Of a stretch of DNA of 47,166 bases, positions 18,948 through 27,381 are shown in pieces; within the stretch, counting starts at the first letter, position 1; every line of letters begins with the position of its first letter. The notes under the pieces were generated by a model. It was given only the letters and a program-made list of their open reading frames with translations, was not told where the DNA came from and ran no database searches. The position numbers and the translations under genes were made by a program. Source of the DNA: Bacillota bacterium (GTDB lineage: Bacteria; Bacillota; Bacilli; Alicyclobacillales; SLC66). The stretch spans positions 1 to 47,166 of the forward strand of contig JAJZCW010000025.1 in the NCBI GenBank assembly GCA_021828865.1, read 5' to 3'.

Positions 18948-20036
18948 TCAATTCAATGTATATCGTCCATCGCGAAGGCGCGACACTTTACCTTCAAGCT
19001 CCATTTCGCCTAAATGCAACCCCAATTCTGTTATGCTGATATTTCCTAATATAGTATGTAAATCCTGTAATGATTTCACTCCGAGCGTCAATTCGGAACG
19101 AATTCTATCCTCAAATTGGTCATTAGCTTTAACGGTTACATACGTATCGTCATCTCGTTTTTCCTCGATGCCCAAATCCTTTAATAAATGGTTAAAATCA
19201 TAAAGTGGAATGGCACCATCCATCAAAAGCTCATGTGCACCTTGCGAGACTGAGCTGAAGATGGACCCTGGAACTGCGTACACTTCTCGATTGTCCTGCA
19301 CCGCATAAGCTGCTGTGATCAGCGCTCCGCTTTTTAAGCCTGCCTCCACGACCACCACCGCTTTTGACATCCCGCTTATCAAGCGGTTCCTGATAGGAAA
19401 AAACGCTTTATGAGGCATAGTATCTGGAATAAATTCGCTGAGGATAGTTCCTCCATTTTCAAGAATAGCTCTAGCTAATTTTAAATTCCCTTCAGGATAA
19501 ATATGATTCACGCCTGAGCCAAGCACTGCGATGGTATAACCATGTTGTGAAACTGTCCCTTGATGGGCAGCCGCATCAATCCCGAAAGCAAGGCCTGAGA
19601 TAACTGCTACTCCATAGGATGACAAATAACTTCCTAAATCATATGCCACTTTCCTTCCATAGGAAGTAGCTTTTCGAGTTCCCACCACAGCGACACCGGT
19701 TTGGAAAACAGGACGTGAGCCTATATAGAACAGGGCAATCGGCGGCAGGTAGATCTGTCTTAACCATGATGGATAATCATCATCGTCAATCATCATGAAC
19801 TTTATCCCTTGCTTGTCCATCCTATCCAATTGTTCCATACCCGATTCCCGCTCCAGTTGTTCCATGATCTTTTTCGCAATGGGCTGAGAAATATGACAAT
19901 TCTGCCAGTCATTTAGTGACAACGATCTAGCACTATCCCAATCATTTATCAGGGAAAACAATCGGTTCGCAGTAATCAATCCTACTCCTGGTACCGATAA
20001 AAAAGACACCCATAACGCAAGTTGAGGCAACTTCAC
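18948..20036 (-). CDS. dprA: DNA-processing protein DprA (Smf)
   Basis: DprA loads RecA on incoming single-stranded DNA during natural transformation. A HhH/SAM-like N-terminal domain (FLSVPGVGLITANRLFSL) comes first. The central extended Rossmann fold carries VVGTRKATSYGR, ISGLAFGIDAAAHQG, LGSGVNHIYPEGN, SEFIPDTMPHKAFFPIRNRLISG and VEAGLKSGALITAAYA. A short winged-helix-like end (about 310-360) closes it. From GTG 20036 it has 362 residues. The frame is open to a GTG at 20099, adding 21 hydrophobic residues without an obvious ribosome site, so the shorter start is preferred but unsure. It is at its conserved Bacillus position between sucD and topA. Confidence 0.94.
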   Translation of the reverse strand: MKLPQLALWVSFLSVPGVGLITANRLFSLINDWDSARSLSLNDWQNCHISQPIAKKIMEQLERESGMEQLDRMDKQGIKFMMIDDDDYPSWLRQIYLPPIALFYIGSRPVFQTGVAVVGTRKATSYGRKVAYDLGSYLSSYGVAVISGLAFGIDAAAHQGTVSQHGYTIAVLGSGVNHIYPEGNLKLARAILENGGTILSEFIPDTMPHKAFFPIRNRLISGMSKAVVVVEAGLKSGALITAAYAVQDNREVYAVPGSIFSSVSQGAHELLMDGAIPLYDFNHLLKDLGIEEKRDDDTYVTVKANDQFEDRIRSELTLGVKSLQDLHTILGNISITELGLHLGEMELEGKVSRLRDGRYTLN

Positions 20037-20130
20037 ACTGGCTTCATCCTCATTGATCAAGATATACCAAGTGTGACATAAAAAATAAAAACTTCGCACT
20101 CCATTTGCATAAATGCTGATACAATGGAAA

Positions 20131-20156
20131 GCCGGTCTGAAAATGATCAGACCGGC
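20131..20156 (-). terminator. Hairpin after sucD, likely terminator
   Basis: A perfect ten-base stem (GCCGGTCTGA/TCAGACCGGC) with a six-base loop lies 21 bases beyond the sucD stop and before dprA. On the minus strand it is followed by a modest T stretch (TTTCCATTGT). The stem is strong but the U tract is poor, so termination may be partial, which would separate sucCD from the dprA-topA run. Confidence 0.7.
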
Positions 20157-20176
20157 AAATTGAAATGTTTATTCAC

Positions 20177-21076
20177 TCAACTTTTGCATTTTTCCAGCAG
20201 TTGACGTTCTTCCAGCACTTGATAAAGTGTAGAACCCATCTCGGACGGTGTATTCGCCACGCGAATACCTGCCGCCTCCATGGCCGCCACCTTTTCTGTG
20301 GCTGTTCCCTTGCCACCTGAAATGATGGCACCAGCATGGCCCATGCGTTTTCCCGGAGGTGCACTGCGACCGGCAATAAATCCGACAACTGGTTTTTTCA
20401 TGTGTTCTTTGATGTATGCTGCCGCATCTTCTTCAGCATTACCGCCGATTTCCCCGATCATGATAACGGCTTCTGTTTCAGGATCATTATTATACATAGT
20501 CAATACATCGACAAAATTCGTGCCGTTCACAGGGTCTCCGCCAATACCCACAGCGGATGATTGACCAATTCCAAGTTGTGTCAATTGGTGCACCGCTTCA
20601 TAGGTCAACGTCCCACTTCGGCTAACCACCCCAACATGGCCGCGTTTGTGAATGTAGCCTGGCATGATGCCGATTTTACATTCACCAGGTGTAATCACTC
20701 CTGGGCAATTTGGTCCAATTAAACGTGACTTTTTATTCTCGAGGTAACGCTTCACATTGACCATGTCAAACACGGGAATTCCTTCAGTGATACACACGAT
20801 CAACTCAATTCCCGCATCCGCCGCTTCAAGGATGGCATCGGCAGCAAAAGCTGGCGGCACATAGATAACAGATGCATTGGCACCAGTTGATTTAACCGCT
20901 TCCTCCACTGTATTGAAAACAGGCACACCTTCGATGGTGGTTCCGCCTTTGCCAGGGGTTGTGCCACCCACCATTTTTGTTCCATATTCGATGGCTTGCT
21001 TGGTATGAAACAAACCTGCCGACCCAGTAATCCCCTGGGTAATCACTCTCGTATTTTTGTTAACAAGAATACTCAC
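20177..21076 (-). CDS. sucD: Succinyl-CoA synthetase (ADP-forming) alpha subunit
   Basis: SucD with SucC makes succinate and a nucleoside triphosphate from succinyl-CoA in the TCA cycle. The 299-residue protein has the CoA-binding fold ([28 protein letters not shown]) and the phosphohistidine loop ([14 protein letters not shown], His near 246). The GTG at 21076 follows AGGGGG by eight bases. The sucC stop lies 13 bp upstream, so the two subunits are co-transcribed and probably end at the hairpin at 20131. Confidence 0.98.
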   Translation of the reverse strand: MSILVNKNTRVITQGITGSAGLFHTKQAIEYGTKMVGGTTPGKGGTTIEGVPVFNTVEEAVKSTGANASVIYVPPAFAADAILEAADAGIELIVCITEGIPVFDMVNVKRYLENKKSRLIGPNCPGVITPGECKIGIMPGYIHKRGHVGVVSRSGTLTYEAVHQLTQLGIGQSSAVGIGGDPVNGTNFVDVLTMYNNDPETEAVIMIGEIGGNAEEDAAAYIKEHMKKPVVGFIAGRSAPPGKRMGHAGAIISGGKGTATEKVAAMEAAGIRVANTPSEMGSTLYQVLEERQLLEKCKS

Positions 21077-21088
21077 GTCATCAACCCC

Positions 21089-22246
21089 CTAGCCGACTAA
21101 TTGGATGATTTTTTGTGCCGCTTCTGCCAGAGAATCTGCAGCATGAATCGCCAGACCGGATTCATTTAGTATCTTTTTCCCCATGTCCACATTGGTACCT
21201 TCAAGACGAACCACCAGTGGTCGATCAAGTCCCACTTGTTTTGCCGCTGCAACAACGCCATTGGCAATGACATCACATTTCATAATGCCACCAAAAATAT
21301 TGACGAGAATTCCTCTAACACCTTCATCGGCAAGAATAATCTTGAATGCTTCCGTCACTTTTTCTTCAGAAGCGCCGCCGCCAACATCAAGGAAGTTCGC
21401 AGGTTCGCCACCATAATATTTGATCGTATCCATAGTGGCCATTGCGAGTCCAGCACCATTTACCATGCATCCGATATTGCCAGTAAGTGCTATGTAGCTG
21501 AGTTCATATTTGGAGGCTTCCACCTCGCGTGGGTCTTCTTCGTCCAGATCGCGCAATTCCAAAATGTCCTTATGACGGAAAAGCGCATTGTCATCAAAAT
21601 TCAGTTTGGCATCGAGCGCCATCACGTTCCCATCACCTGTGACCACGAGTGGGTTGATTTCTGCGATGGAGCAATCTTTCTCCACAAAAACTTGGTAGAG
21701 ACCAAGCATAAACTTGACCGCCTTATTGACTAATTCATTGGGAATCCCAATGGAAAAAGCCAATTTTCTAGCCTGGAATCCTTGTAATCCAATGGCAGGA
21801 TCAATTGATTCACGGAAGATTTTCTCAGGAGTTTTTGCAGCAACTTCTTCAATTTCCATGCCGCCTTCTGCAGAAGCCATCATGACCACTTGGCCAATGC
21901 TTCTGTCAAGAACAAGCCCAATATAATATTCTTTTTTGATATCTGTAAGCGTTTCGATCAGCAATCGTTTGACGAGCTTTCCTTCTGGTCCTGTCTGATG
22001 GGTGACAAGCACCTTTCCCAACAGTTCAGAAGCATGATTCTTTACTTCATCCATGCTGCGTGCGAGTTTAACTCCACCAGCCTTACCGCGCCCACCTGCG
22101 TGGATTTGTGCTTTTACAACAGCCTTACCGCCAAAGCGATTCGCAATTTGAACCGCATCATCGACCGTAAACGCCACTTCGCCTTCTGGAACAGCAACTC
22201 CATATTGGCGAAGTACTGCCTTGGCCTGATATTCATGTATATTCAT
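21089..22246 (-). CDS. sucC: Succinyl-CoA synthetase (ADP-forming) beta subunit
   Basis: SucC is the ATP-grasp subunit that binds nucleotide and succinate. From ATG 22246 (GGAGG seven bases upstream) it has 385 residues, the normal length. It starts [17 protein letters not shown] and shows the ATP-grasp blocks [45 protein letters not shown], and the C-terminal phosphohistidine-contact region [13 protein letters not shown]. The longer frame to 22267 only adds codons through the ribosome site. A SigA-type promoter at 22309-22337 should drive sucCD. Confidence 0.98.
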   Translation of the reverse strand: MNIHEYQAKAVLRQYGVAVPEGEVAFTVDDAVQIANRFGGKAVVKAQIHAGGRGKAGGVKLARSMDEVKNHASELLGKVLVTHQTGPEGKLVKRLLIETLTDIKKEYYIGLVLDRSIGQVVMMASAEGGMEIEEVAAKTPEKIFRESIDPAIGLQGFQARKLAFSIGIPNELVNKAVKFMLGLYQVFVEKDCSIAEINPLVVTGDGNVMALDAKLNFDDNALFRHKDILELRDLDEEDPREVEASKYELSYIALTGNIGCMVNGAGLAMATMDTIKYYGGEPANFLDVGGGASEEKVTEAFKIILADEGVRGILVNIFGGIMKCDVIANGVVAAAKQVGLDRPLVVRLEGTNVDMGKKILNESGLAIHAADSLAEAAQKIIQLVG

Positions 22247-22308
22247 GTGGCATCCTCCCAACATCAATCAGTAACATTTTAAAGCTGACCGAAGTGTTCC
22301 CCTGTATA

Positions 22309-22337
22309 AAGATAGACTACTCTGAAAGGGAATTCAA
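22309..22337 (-). promoter_or_regulatory. Candidate SigA promoter of sucCD
   Basis: On the minus strand a -35 box TTGAAT (22332-22337) and a -10 box TATCTT (22309-22314) are 17 bases apart, about 60 bases before the sucC start. Both hexamers match the consensus at four of six positions, so this is a plausible medium-strength promoter. Confidence 0.5.
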
Positions 22338-22489
22338 CTTAATTTTCATTCTGTAACACTCCGTCCCACCAGATAAAACAGTTGATGATGTTTTAGTTTC
22401 TTTGGCCCGTATCATAGATTAACACCATTACCCATTTTCCATTCTCCAATAAAAATTCTAACTTTTTAGATTTTTCCGCATTAAAAAGA

Positions 22490-22517
22490 TTGAATTTTCA
22501 AATCTTCTTGTTATAAT
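22490..22517 (+). promoter_or_regulatory. SigA promoter of the zinc-ribbon gene, overlapped by an inverted repeat
   Basis: TTGAAT (22490-22495) and a perfect TATAAT (22512-22517) are 16 bases apart, 25 bases before the start at 22543, with GGGAGGG as ribosome site. An imperfect palindrome (AAGATT-GAA ... TTC-AATCTT, 22486-22506) covers the -35 box and could be a repressor site. Confidence 0.72.
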
Positions 22518-22542
22518 ACAAACAAATAAGGGAGGGATTGAT

Positions 22543-22965
22543 ATGGACTTCTGTTGCGGCACAACAATGTCGGCCAGAATTGCGCCTTTGACCACGGATG
22601 GAGGGGCTACACTGACAGACGTCCCTTTCCTGTATTGTAGGACGTGTGGACATATGGTGATCGCGCCAGCTGTTGAACTGGACGTGGCGATGTATACGCA
22701 CTTTTGTGATACTGACGGGCTCCAAATTGCATCGCTTTATGATGTCGTTGATCGGTCAAAAATCAAAATGATCCTTCAGGAGTATCCTGAGCCAAGTGAT
22801 GCAATGGTACCTCTCATTGCAGAAGAACAAATTGACCACTTGCTTGATGTCTGGAATTTTGCCTCACAAATTAACGATGAGACTTGGATAGAAGACGTAA
22901 AATCCAGTTTATTCAAGCTTCATAAACTCTTATCTGAAAAACATCAACTTCAGGAACAATCCTAA
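22543..22965 (+). CDS. Small hypothetical protein with a zinc-ribbon-like cysteine pair
   Basis: I do not recognise the family. The 140-residue product opens with MDFCCG and has a CxxC knuckle at about residues 32-35 (YCRTCGH); with the N-terminal Cys pair this resembles the two halves of a small treble-clef or YgiT-type zinc ribbon. The rest (about 50-135) is acidic and probably helical, ending in KLHKLLSEKHQL. The gene has a strong promoter and ribosome site (GGGAGGG) and is closed by a terminator at 23019, so it is a real single-gene unit between divergent sucC and comM. A transcription or metal-linked regulatory role is only a guess. Confidence 0.75.
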   Translation: MDFCCGTTMSARIAPLTTDGGATLTDVPFLYCRTCGHMVIAPAVELDVAMYTHFCDTDGLQIASLYDVVDRSKIKMILQEYPEPSDAMVPLIAEEQIDHLLDVWNFASQINDETWIEDVKSSLFKLHKLLSEKHQLQEQS

Positions 22966-23018
22966 GCATAATCGACATCTTAAAATTCACTCCGCTATAA
23001 TCAATTTGGCGGAGGAAA

Positions 23019-23048
23019 CTAAAAAACCGCCATATGGCGGTTTTTTAG
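23019..23048. terminator. 30-base perfect palindrome, bidirectional intrinsic terminator
   Basis: The sequence is a perfect palindrome with arms of 15 bases: a GC core (CCGCCATATGGCGG) flanked by six A on one side and six T on the other. It would end the zinc-ribbon transcript (stop at 22965) and any minus-strand transcript. The yifB start lies 24 bases beyond it, so yifB transcription must start inside or after it, or read through. Confidence 0.85.
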
Positions 23049-23071
23049 TATGCGTGAAGGAGGTCTCTTCG

Positions 23072-24571
23072 ATGTTCGCTACTGTTTCAAGCATTTCATT
23101 ATTTGGACTTCATGGCATAAAGGTAGGAGTGGAGGCAGATATTCAGCCCGGATTACCATCGTTTGAAATTGTCGGATTACCGGCTTCCGCAATAAGGGAG
23201 GCCAAAGAACGGGTTCGCTCCGCCATTTTGAACAGCGGCTATGAATGGCCTCGGTCTCGTATCACGATCAACCTGACCCCCGCAGATTTTAAAAAAGAAG
23301 GTAGCGGGCTAGACCTTCCGATTGCGATCTCAGTACTCGTTTCATCCGAGCAAATCCTTCCCGTAATGAGTAATGCGATCTTGCTGGGAGAACTCGCACT
23401 TGATGGTACTGTGCGATCATTTCATGGATTATACGCCGCGATAAGCTATGCAACGGAACTGTTACCACCGCTCATCATCACCCCTGAATTTGATGGGCTT
23501 GAAGAATTTTCATCATCACAAAAGATGCATGCGATTGACCATCTATCTCAAGCTATCGCTTCTTTAAATGGTAAACTTATACAAAAACAAAGAATTAATC
23601 ACCCTGCACCTAACAACGCTATCCTTCCAAAAAATTATGAAGAGGTTGTTGGGCATGAAACAGTAAAAAGAGTCTTAGAGATTGCAGCCTCCGGTCGCCA
23701 TCACCTCATCATGTACGGTACACCCGGAGCGGGAAAAACAATGCTCGCCGAAAGGCTCACCAGTATCCTTCCTCCACTGAACGCAAGTGACTTGGCTCAG
23801 GTAAAAAAAATATACAGTGTTGCCAATATGCCTTTCCCGCAAGAAAATGATCGACCATACCGAGCCCCTCACCACACGATAAGCACAAGTGGACTACTTG
23901 GCGGAGGAACGACACCGCACCCAGGCGAAGTAAGCCTAGCACATTGCGGTGTTCTCTTCCTGGATGAATTTCCTGAATTTTCTAGGTCAGCAATTGAGGG
24001 TATGAGGCAACCGCTATCTATCGGGGAAATAACCATCAGCCGCTCACTTTATAGCTATACCTTCCCAAGCCGATTTCAATTGGTTGCAGCCATGAATCCT
24101 TGCCCTTGCGGTTATTACGGTTCTACCACTCATCCATGTACATGCAACCCGCAAAGTATTGAAAAATACCAAAAAAAAATATCCGGTCCTATACTCGACC
24201 GGATAGATCTGTCTGTTTGGGTGGACAGTGTCCCCCTTCAAAAAATGTTGGATACACAAGAGTTCCATGCTGATTCTTCAGACACCATCAGAAAAAGAGT
24301 CATCAAAACAATTACATTTACAAGTGCCCGAATAGCTGAAGAGAAAAGTTCTCCTCAAATAAATTCCCTTTATCAAATGAAAATGGACAAGAACAGCATA
24401 AATATGCTAGTTAAATTCGCCGAATCACAACATTTGTCATTGCGTAGTGCGAATTCCCTGGCACGCGTGTCGAGGACCATCGCCGATATGGAGCAATCAG
24501 AATGGATACGCAAAGAGCATTTACTCGAAGCGGTGCAATACCGGATGATGCATTCACTCCACATCCAGTAA
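23072..24571 (+). CDS. YifB/ComM family Mg-chelatase-like AAA+ ATPase
   Basis: ComM is a helicase that promotes branch migration during natural transformation; YifB is the broader family name. From ATG 23072 (AAGGAGG seven to eight bases upstream) the protein has 499 residues. The N-terminal Lon-S5-like ChlI domain (about 1-170) carries GLPASAIREAKERVRSA and TINLTPADFKKEGSGLDL. The AAA+ core has P-loop GTPGAGKT and Walker B LFLDEFPEF. A cysteine-containing insert (NPCPCG, PCTCNP) precedes the arginine-finger region and the Mg_chelatase_C helical end. The longer frame from 23006 would start inside the terminator and is rejected. With dprA nearby it fits a competence role. Confidence 0.93.
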   Translation: MFATVSSISLFGLHGIKVGVEADIQPGLPSFEIVGLPASAIREAKERVRSAILNSGYEWPRSRITINLTPADFKKEGSGLDLPIAISVLVSSEQILPVMSNAILLGELALDGTVRSFHGLYAAISYATELLPPLIITPEFDGLEEFSSSQKMHAIDHLSQAIASLNGKLIQKQRINHPAPNNAILPKNYEEVVGHETVKRVLEIAASGRHHLIMYGTPGAGKTMLAERLTSILPPLNASDLAQVKKIYSVANMPFPQENDRPYRAPHHTISTSGLLGGGTTPHPGEVSLAHCGVLFLDEFPEFSRSAIEGMRQPLSIGEITISRSLYSYTFPSRFQLVAAMNPCPCGYYGSTTHPCTCNPQSIEKYQKKISGPILDRIDLSVWVDSVPLQKMLDTQEFHADSSDTIRKRVIKTITFTSARIAEEKSSPQINSLYQMKMDKNSINMLVKFAESQHLSLRSANSLARVSRTIADMEQSEWIRKEHLLEAVQYRMMHSLHIQ

Positions 24572-24580
24572 GTTCACTAA

Positions 24581-24910
24581 TTAACGTTTCTTACCCGTTA
24601 CAGGGGACTGTTTTTTGTCATCTTTTTTCTTACCGAAGTTAGCTATTTTCCCCAGTTTACCCAGTCCAGGTGTAGGTAATGGGTTATTTTTTTTCATGGA
24701 ATCACTCTTCTTCATTTGTTGCTTGACCATTTGCAATTGCCTTGGAGAAAGGTTCATACCCATTTTTCTTGCCATTTGCATGATCTCTTTGTCATCCATT
24801 TGCATATTGGTCATACTGCGTCGAAGATACCACACTCCAATTGCAAATCCTCCTATAATCCCAATAATCAAACCCACCACAAGCATTACCCATGAGACCC
24901 AGTTCACCAT
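24581..24910 (-). CDS. YneF-like (UPF0154) membrane protein with C-terminal extension
   Basis: YneF proteins are small membrane proteins of unknown function in Bacillota. One N-terminal membrane helix (about residues 5-28, VMLVVGLIIGIIGGFAIGVWY) is followed by the family-type soluble segment (ARKMGMNLSPRQLQMVKQQMKK). The product has 109 residues instead of about 72; the extra C-terminal 35 or so residues are rich in Lys, Gly, Pro and Gln. It converges with comM with only nine bases between the stops, and it stands downstream of the rnhB-yraN fusion. I can give no function. Confidence 0.75.
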   Translation of the reverse strand: MVNWVSWVMLVVGLIIGIIGGFAIGVWYLRRSMTNMQMDDKEIMQMARKMGMNLSPRQLQMVKQQMKKSDSMKKNNPLPTPGLGKLGKIANFGKKKDDKKQSPVTGKKR

Positions 24911-24946
24911 CGGACATCCTTTCCAGTTCCTATGTATAAGTTTATT

Positions 24947-25978
24947 TTATAATACCCCAGGATAATGAACCAATTTAGGATCATTTCCATTAATTGGATA
25001 ATAGACAAGCACAACGTCAATTCGCACCCCTCTATGGTCCACATCATCCATAGATTGTCCATACCACTCTGCCAATAAGCGCAAACGCTTGCGTTTTCTA
25101 TCATCAATAGATTCTCCGGACAACTGAAATGCAATTGCTTCTGAATCACTTCGCCTGGTCCTTACTTCGACGATCACTAGCGTATCTCCATCCTTCATCA
25201 CTGCATCGACCTCACCAAGCCTCACCCTCCAGTTTCTTTCTAAACATACATAACCCAACGCTTCCAAATAACTGATGGCAAAGTTTTCACCATCTTGTCC
25301 TACGCCTTTGCGAGGATCAGTTGAAGATTTTATCCTAGTTTCTTGAAGACCGACCATATCTTTGATCGGAGCAAAAGTCAAACGATGAATCGGGCATGGG
25401 CCATATTGATGAATGGCAAGCAAGTGTTCTTTTGTTCCATATCCCATGTGTTTGGAGAAGCCATATAAAGGATACCATTCTCCATATTTTTTCATTAATC
25501 TGTCTCTAACCACTTTGGCAATGATGGAAGCCGCTCCGATGGATTGACTGAGCGCATCTCCGTGATTAATTTTTCGTTGTGAAAAAGGCAATTCAGGCAC
25601 TGCAGCACCATCGACAATAACAAGGTCGGGTTCTATCTTTAATTCGAGAATTGCTTTTTTCATAGCAAGAAGCGTTGCCTGAAGTATATTGTACTGATCA
25701 ATAAAATGGTGGTCAACGATTCCTACCCCGATAGCGACTGCTTCACCTATGGCACGCTCATAAGCTTGCTCTCTTGCTTTCGGACTAAGGCGTTTTGAAT
25801 CATAATAAGTCCCTGGTGCTACATTTTCAGGCAAAACTATGGCTGCGGCAACGACAGGCCCTGCCAAAGGCCCTCTTCCCGCTTCATCGACGCCACACAG
25901 AAGCGGCCCCACATCGCTTCGAAGCGCCTGATCAAATTCCCATACCCTATTTAAATCAAGTGCTCTCTTTGTAACCAC
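24947..25978 (-). CDS. rnhB: Fusion of ribonuclease HII (RnhB) and YraN (UPF0102) nuclease-like domain
   Basis: RNase HII nicks RNA-DNA hybrids at misincorporated ribonucleotides. Residues about 25-215 form a full RnhB domain: CGVDEAGRGPLAG with the Asp-Glu pair, YYDSKRLS, a VDGAA Asp and HGDALSQSIGAASIIAKVVRD. Without a stop, a complete YraN domain follows (about 225-343) with GQDGENFA, CLERNWRVRLGEVDAVM and VIVEVRTRR; this is the restriction-endonuclease-like Glu/Asp/ExR set, with Arg where most YraN have Lys. The total is 343 residues from GTG 25978 (GAGG six bases upstream). A second GTG at 25993 is possible. The order rplS-rbgA-rnhB is as in Bacillus. Confidence 0.93.
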   Translation of the reverse strand: MVTKRALDLNRVWEFDQALRSDVGPLLCGVDEAGRGPLAGPVVAAAIVLPENVAPGTYYDSKRLSPKAREQAYERAIGEAVAIGVGIVDHHFIDQYNILQATLLAMKKAILELKIEPDLVIVDGAAVPELPFSQRKINHGDALSQSIGAASIIAKVVRDRLMKKYGEWYPLYGFSKHMGYGTKEHLLAIHQYGPCPIHRLTFAPIKDMVGLQETRIKSSTDPRKGVGQDGENFAISYLEALGYVCLERNWRVRLGEVDAVMKDGDTLVIVEVRTRRSDSEAIAFQLSGESIDDRKRKRLRLLAEWYGQSMDDVDHRGVRIDVVLVYYPINGNDPKLVHYPGVL

Positions 25979-25996
25979 ACTGCACCTCAACACGCT

Positions 25997-26851
25997 TTAT
26001 GCTTGATCGGGTCGATCGAAACTGATTTTCCCTAATTTCCCTGTTTGCACATCTCGGAGGAGCTTTTCTGCAGCTTGATGAAGATCAGGCAATCCGCCTG
26101 ACAAAATGGCACCTCTTCCCTCCGCAATGAGAGCAAGGATTTCCTCTGGCTGATTATCAAGATCGCTTAAATGGTATCTTGATTTTAATTCATCTGGATA
26201 GACCCATTTTAACCATTCAATCAGTTCTTGCGCCAATTCTTCTAAGGGTAAAAGTGTTGGTTCAATGGCACCAGACCACGCTAATTTAAGCGCTACCTGG
26301 CGATCTTCAAATTTAGGCCACAAAATGCCAGGAGTATCAAGGAGTTCAAAAGAGTTGCCCACCTTAATCCATTGCTTTTGTCTGGTCACGCCAGGTTTGT
26401 CTCCTGTTTTGACAGCATTTCTTTTCGCTAATCGATTAATCAAAGATGATTTTCCAGCATTCGGAATACCGATTATAAGTGCACGCACCGTATCTCTGCG
26501 AATCCCCCGAGCAGCAAGTTTTTCTAACTTGGGTTGGGCGAGTGCGGTAGCAGCACTAATCAATTCCTTTATCCCTGTACCACGCAAGCTGTCAATAGGA
26601 ACAGCCCTCATATCCACCTCACGAGTGTACCATCTGACAAATTGATCCGTTATACCAGGGTCTGCCATGTCAGATTTGGCCAAAGCAAAAACGGTTGGCT
26701 TGTGTTCAATTTTTTCAGCCATCATCGGATTGCGACTCGAAGCAGGGAGTCTCGCATCTAGCACTTCTATGATGACATCCACCAATTTTAGGCTTTCTGT
26801 CACTTCGCGGGCAGCTTTTGCCATGTGACCTGGATACCATTGGATGCTCAC
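25997..26851 (-). CDS. rbgA: Ribosome biogenesis GTPase RbgA (YlqF)
   Basis: RbgA is a circularly permuted GTPase needed for late assembly of the 50S subunit. From GTG 26851 it has 284 residues and begins VSIQWYPGHMAKAAREV, as the family does. The permuted order of motifs is visible: G4 in FALAKSDMAD, G1 in GIPNAGKSSLINRL, G3 in LLDTPGILWP. A helical C-terminal domain (about 200-275) follows. GGAGGT precedes the start by ten bases. A longer frame to 27094 runs across the end of rplS and the terminator and is rejected. It follows rplS and precedes rnhB. Confidence 0.96.
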   Translation of the reverse strand: MSIQWYPGHMAKAAREVTESLKLVDVIIEVLDARLPASSRNPMMAEKIEHKPTVFALAKSDMADPGITDQFVRWYTREVDMRAVPIDSLRGTGIKELISAATALAQPKLEKLAARGIRRDTVRALIIGIPNAGKSSLINRLAKRNAVKTGDKPGVTRQKQWIKVGNSFELLDTPGILWPKFEDRQVALKLAWSGAIEPTLLPLEELAQELIEWLKWVYPDELKSRYHLSDLDNQPEEILALIAEGRGAILSGGLPDLHQAAEKLLRDVQTGKLGKISFDRPDQA

Positions 26852-26877
26852 AGGCGTTTTGACCTCCAACAAATAAA

Positions 26878-26903
26878 CGGGAACCTGGATACCCAAGTCC
26901 CCG
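26878..26903 (-). terminator. Intrinsic terminator/attenuator between rplS and rbgA
   Basis: An 11-base stem with two wobble pairs (CGGGGACTTGG/CCAGGTTCCCG, loop GTAT) begins 13 bases after the rplS stop and is followed on the minus strand by TTTATTTGTT. The rbgA ribosome site starts about a dozen bases later, so this hairpin probably sets how much rplS mRNA reads on into rbgA. Confidence 0.75.
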
Positions 26904-26915
26904 CAACTTTGATTG

Positions 26916-27266
26916 TTATCTGATTTCTTTAATCCTTGCGGCTTTTCCGCGTAAGCTGCGCAGATAATATAGTTTCGCACGCCTGACCTTACCACGGCGA
27001 AGCAGTTCGATCTTGTCGATCTTGGGTGTGTTCTTTGGAAAAGTCCTTTCCACGCCCACCCCGTATGAGATCTTACGTACTGTAAACGTCTCACTGACGA
27101 GTGTACCCCTGCGTTTGATCACAACTCCTTCAAACACCTGGATCCGTTCTCTGGAACCTTCACGCACTTTTACGTGTACCTTGATGGTGTCCCCAGGTCG
27201 AAACTTAGGGAAATCAGTGCGCAATTGCTGAATGGAAACTTCTCGGACTAACGGGTGCAAAATCAT
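26916..27266 (-). CDS. rplS: 50S ribosomal protein L19
   Basis: L19 sits at the interface of the ribosomal subunits. The 116-residue length is typical. The sequence carries the family blocks [48 protein letters not shown] and [20 protein letters not shown] 27266 follows GGGAGGAGA. Unlike the usual rpsP-rimM-trmD-rplS order, the gene upstream is an unrelated lipoprotein, so rplS has its own promoter (27325-27354) and leader. Confidence 0.98.
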   Translation of the reverse strand: MILHPLVREVSIQQLRTDFPKFRPGDTIKVHVKVREGSRERIQVFEGVVIKRRGTLVSETFTVRKISYGVGVERTFPKNTPKIDKIELLRRGKVRRAKLYYLRSLRGKAARIKEIR

Positions 27267-27315
27267 TCTCCTCCCAACAGGCGTTCATGCGTTGTCGCAG
27301 CGGACCACCTTGATA
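27267..27315 (-). promoter_or_regulatory. Putative structured leader of rplS (L19-leader-like)
   Basis: Between the promoter and the rplS ATG the transcript can fold as GGUG(GUCCGCU)GCG-ACAA-CGC(AUGAA)CGCC, a hairpin with an asymmetric internal loop. It sits just before the ribosome site. L19 leaders are known in Bacillota and position and size agree, but I matched it from memory, not with a covariance model. Confidence 0.42.
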
Positions 27316-27324
27316 ACAGCAGAT

Positions 27325-27354
27325 AGTGTACCACACTCCAATAGAAAATGCCAA
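27325..27354 (-). promoter_or_regulatory. Candidate SigA promoter of rplS
   Basis: On the minus strand TTGGCA (27349-27354) and TACACT (27325-27330) are 18 bases apart, about 60 bases upstream of the rplS start. It lies between the lipoprotein stop and rplS. Confidence 0.55.
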
Positions 27355-27381
27355 TTATTTAATTGATCGAAGATTGAGGCG

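Noticed and set aside
23006..23071. N-terminal extension of the comM/yifB ORF
   Set aside because: It runs through the perfect palindromic terminator; a strong AAGGAGG and family-like start lie at 23072.
26852..27094. 81-residue N-terminal extension of rbgA
   Set aside because: It overlaps the end of rplS and the terminator in another frame; the family start IQWYPGHMAKA and a GGAGGT site lie at GTG 26851.
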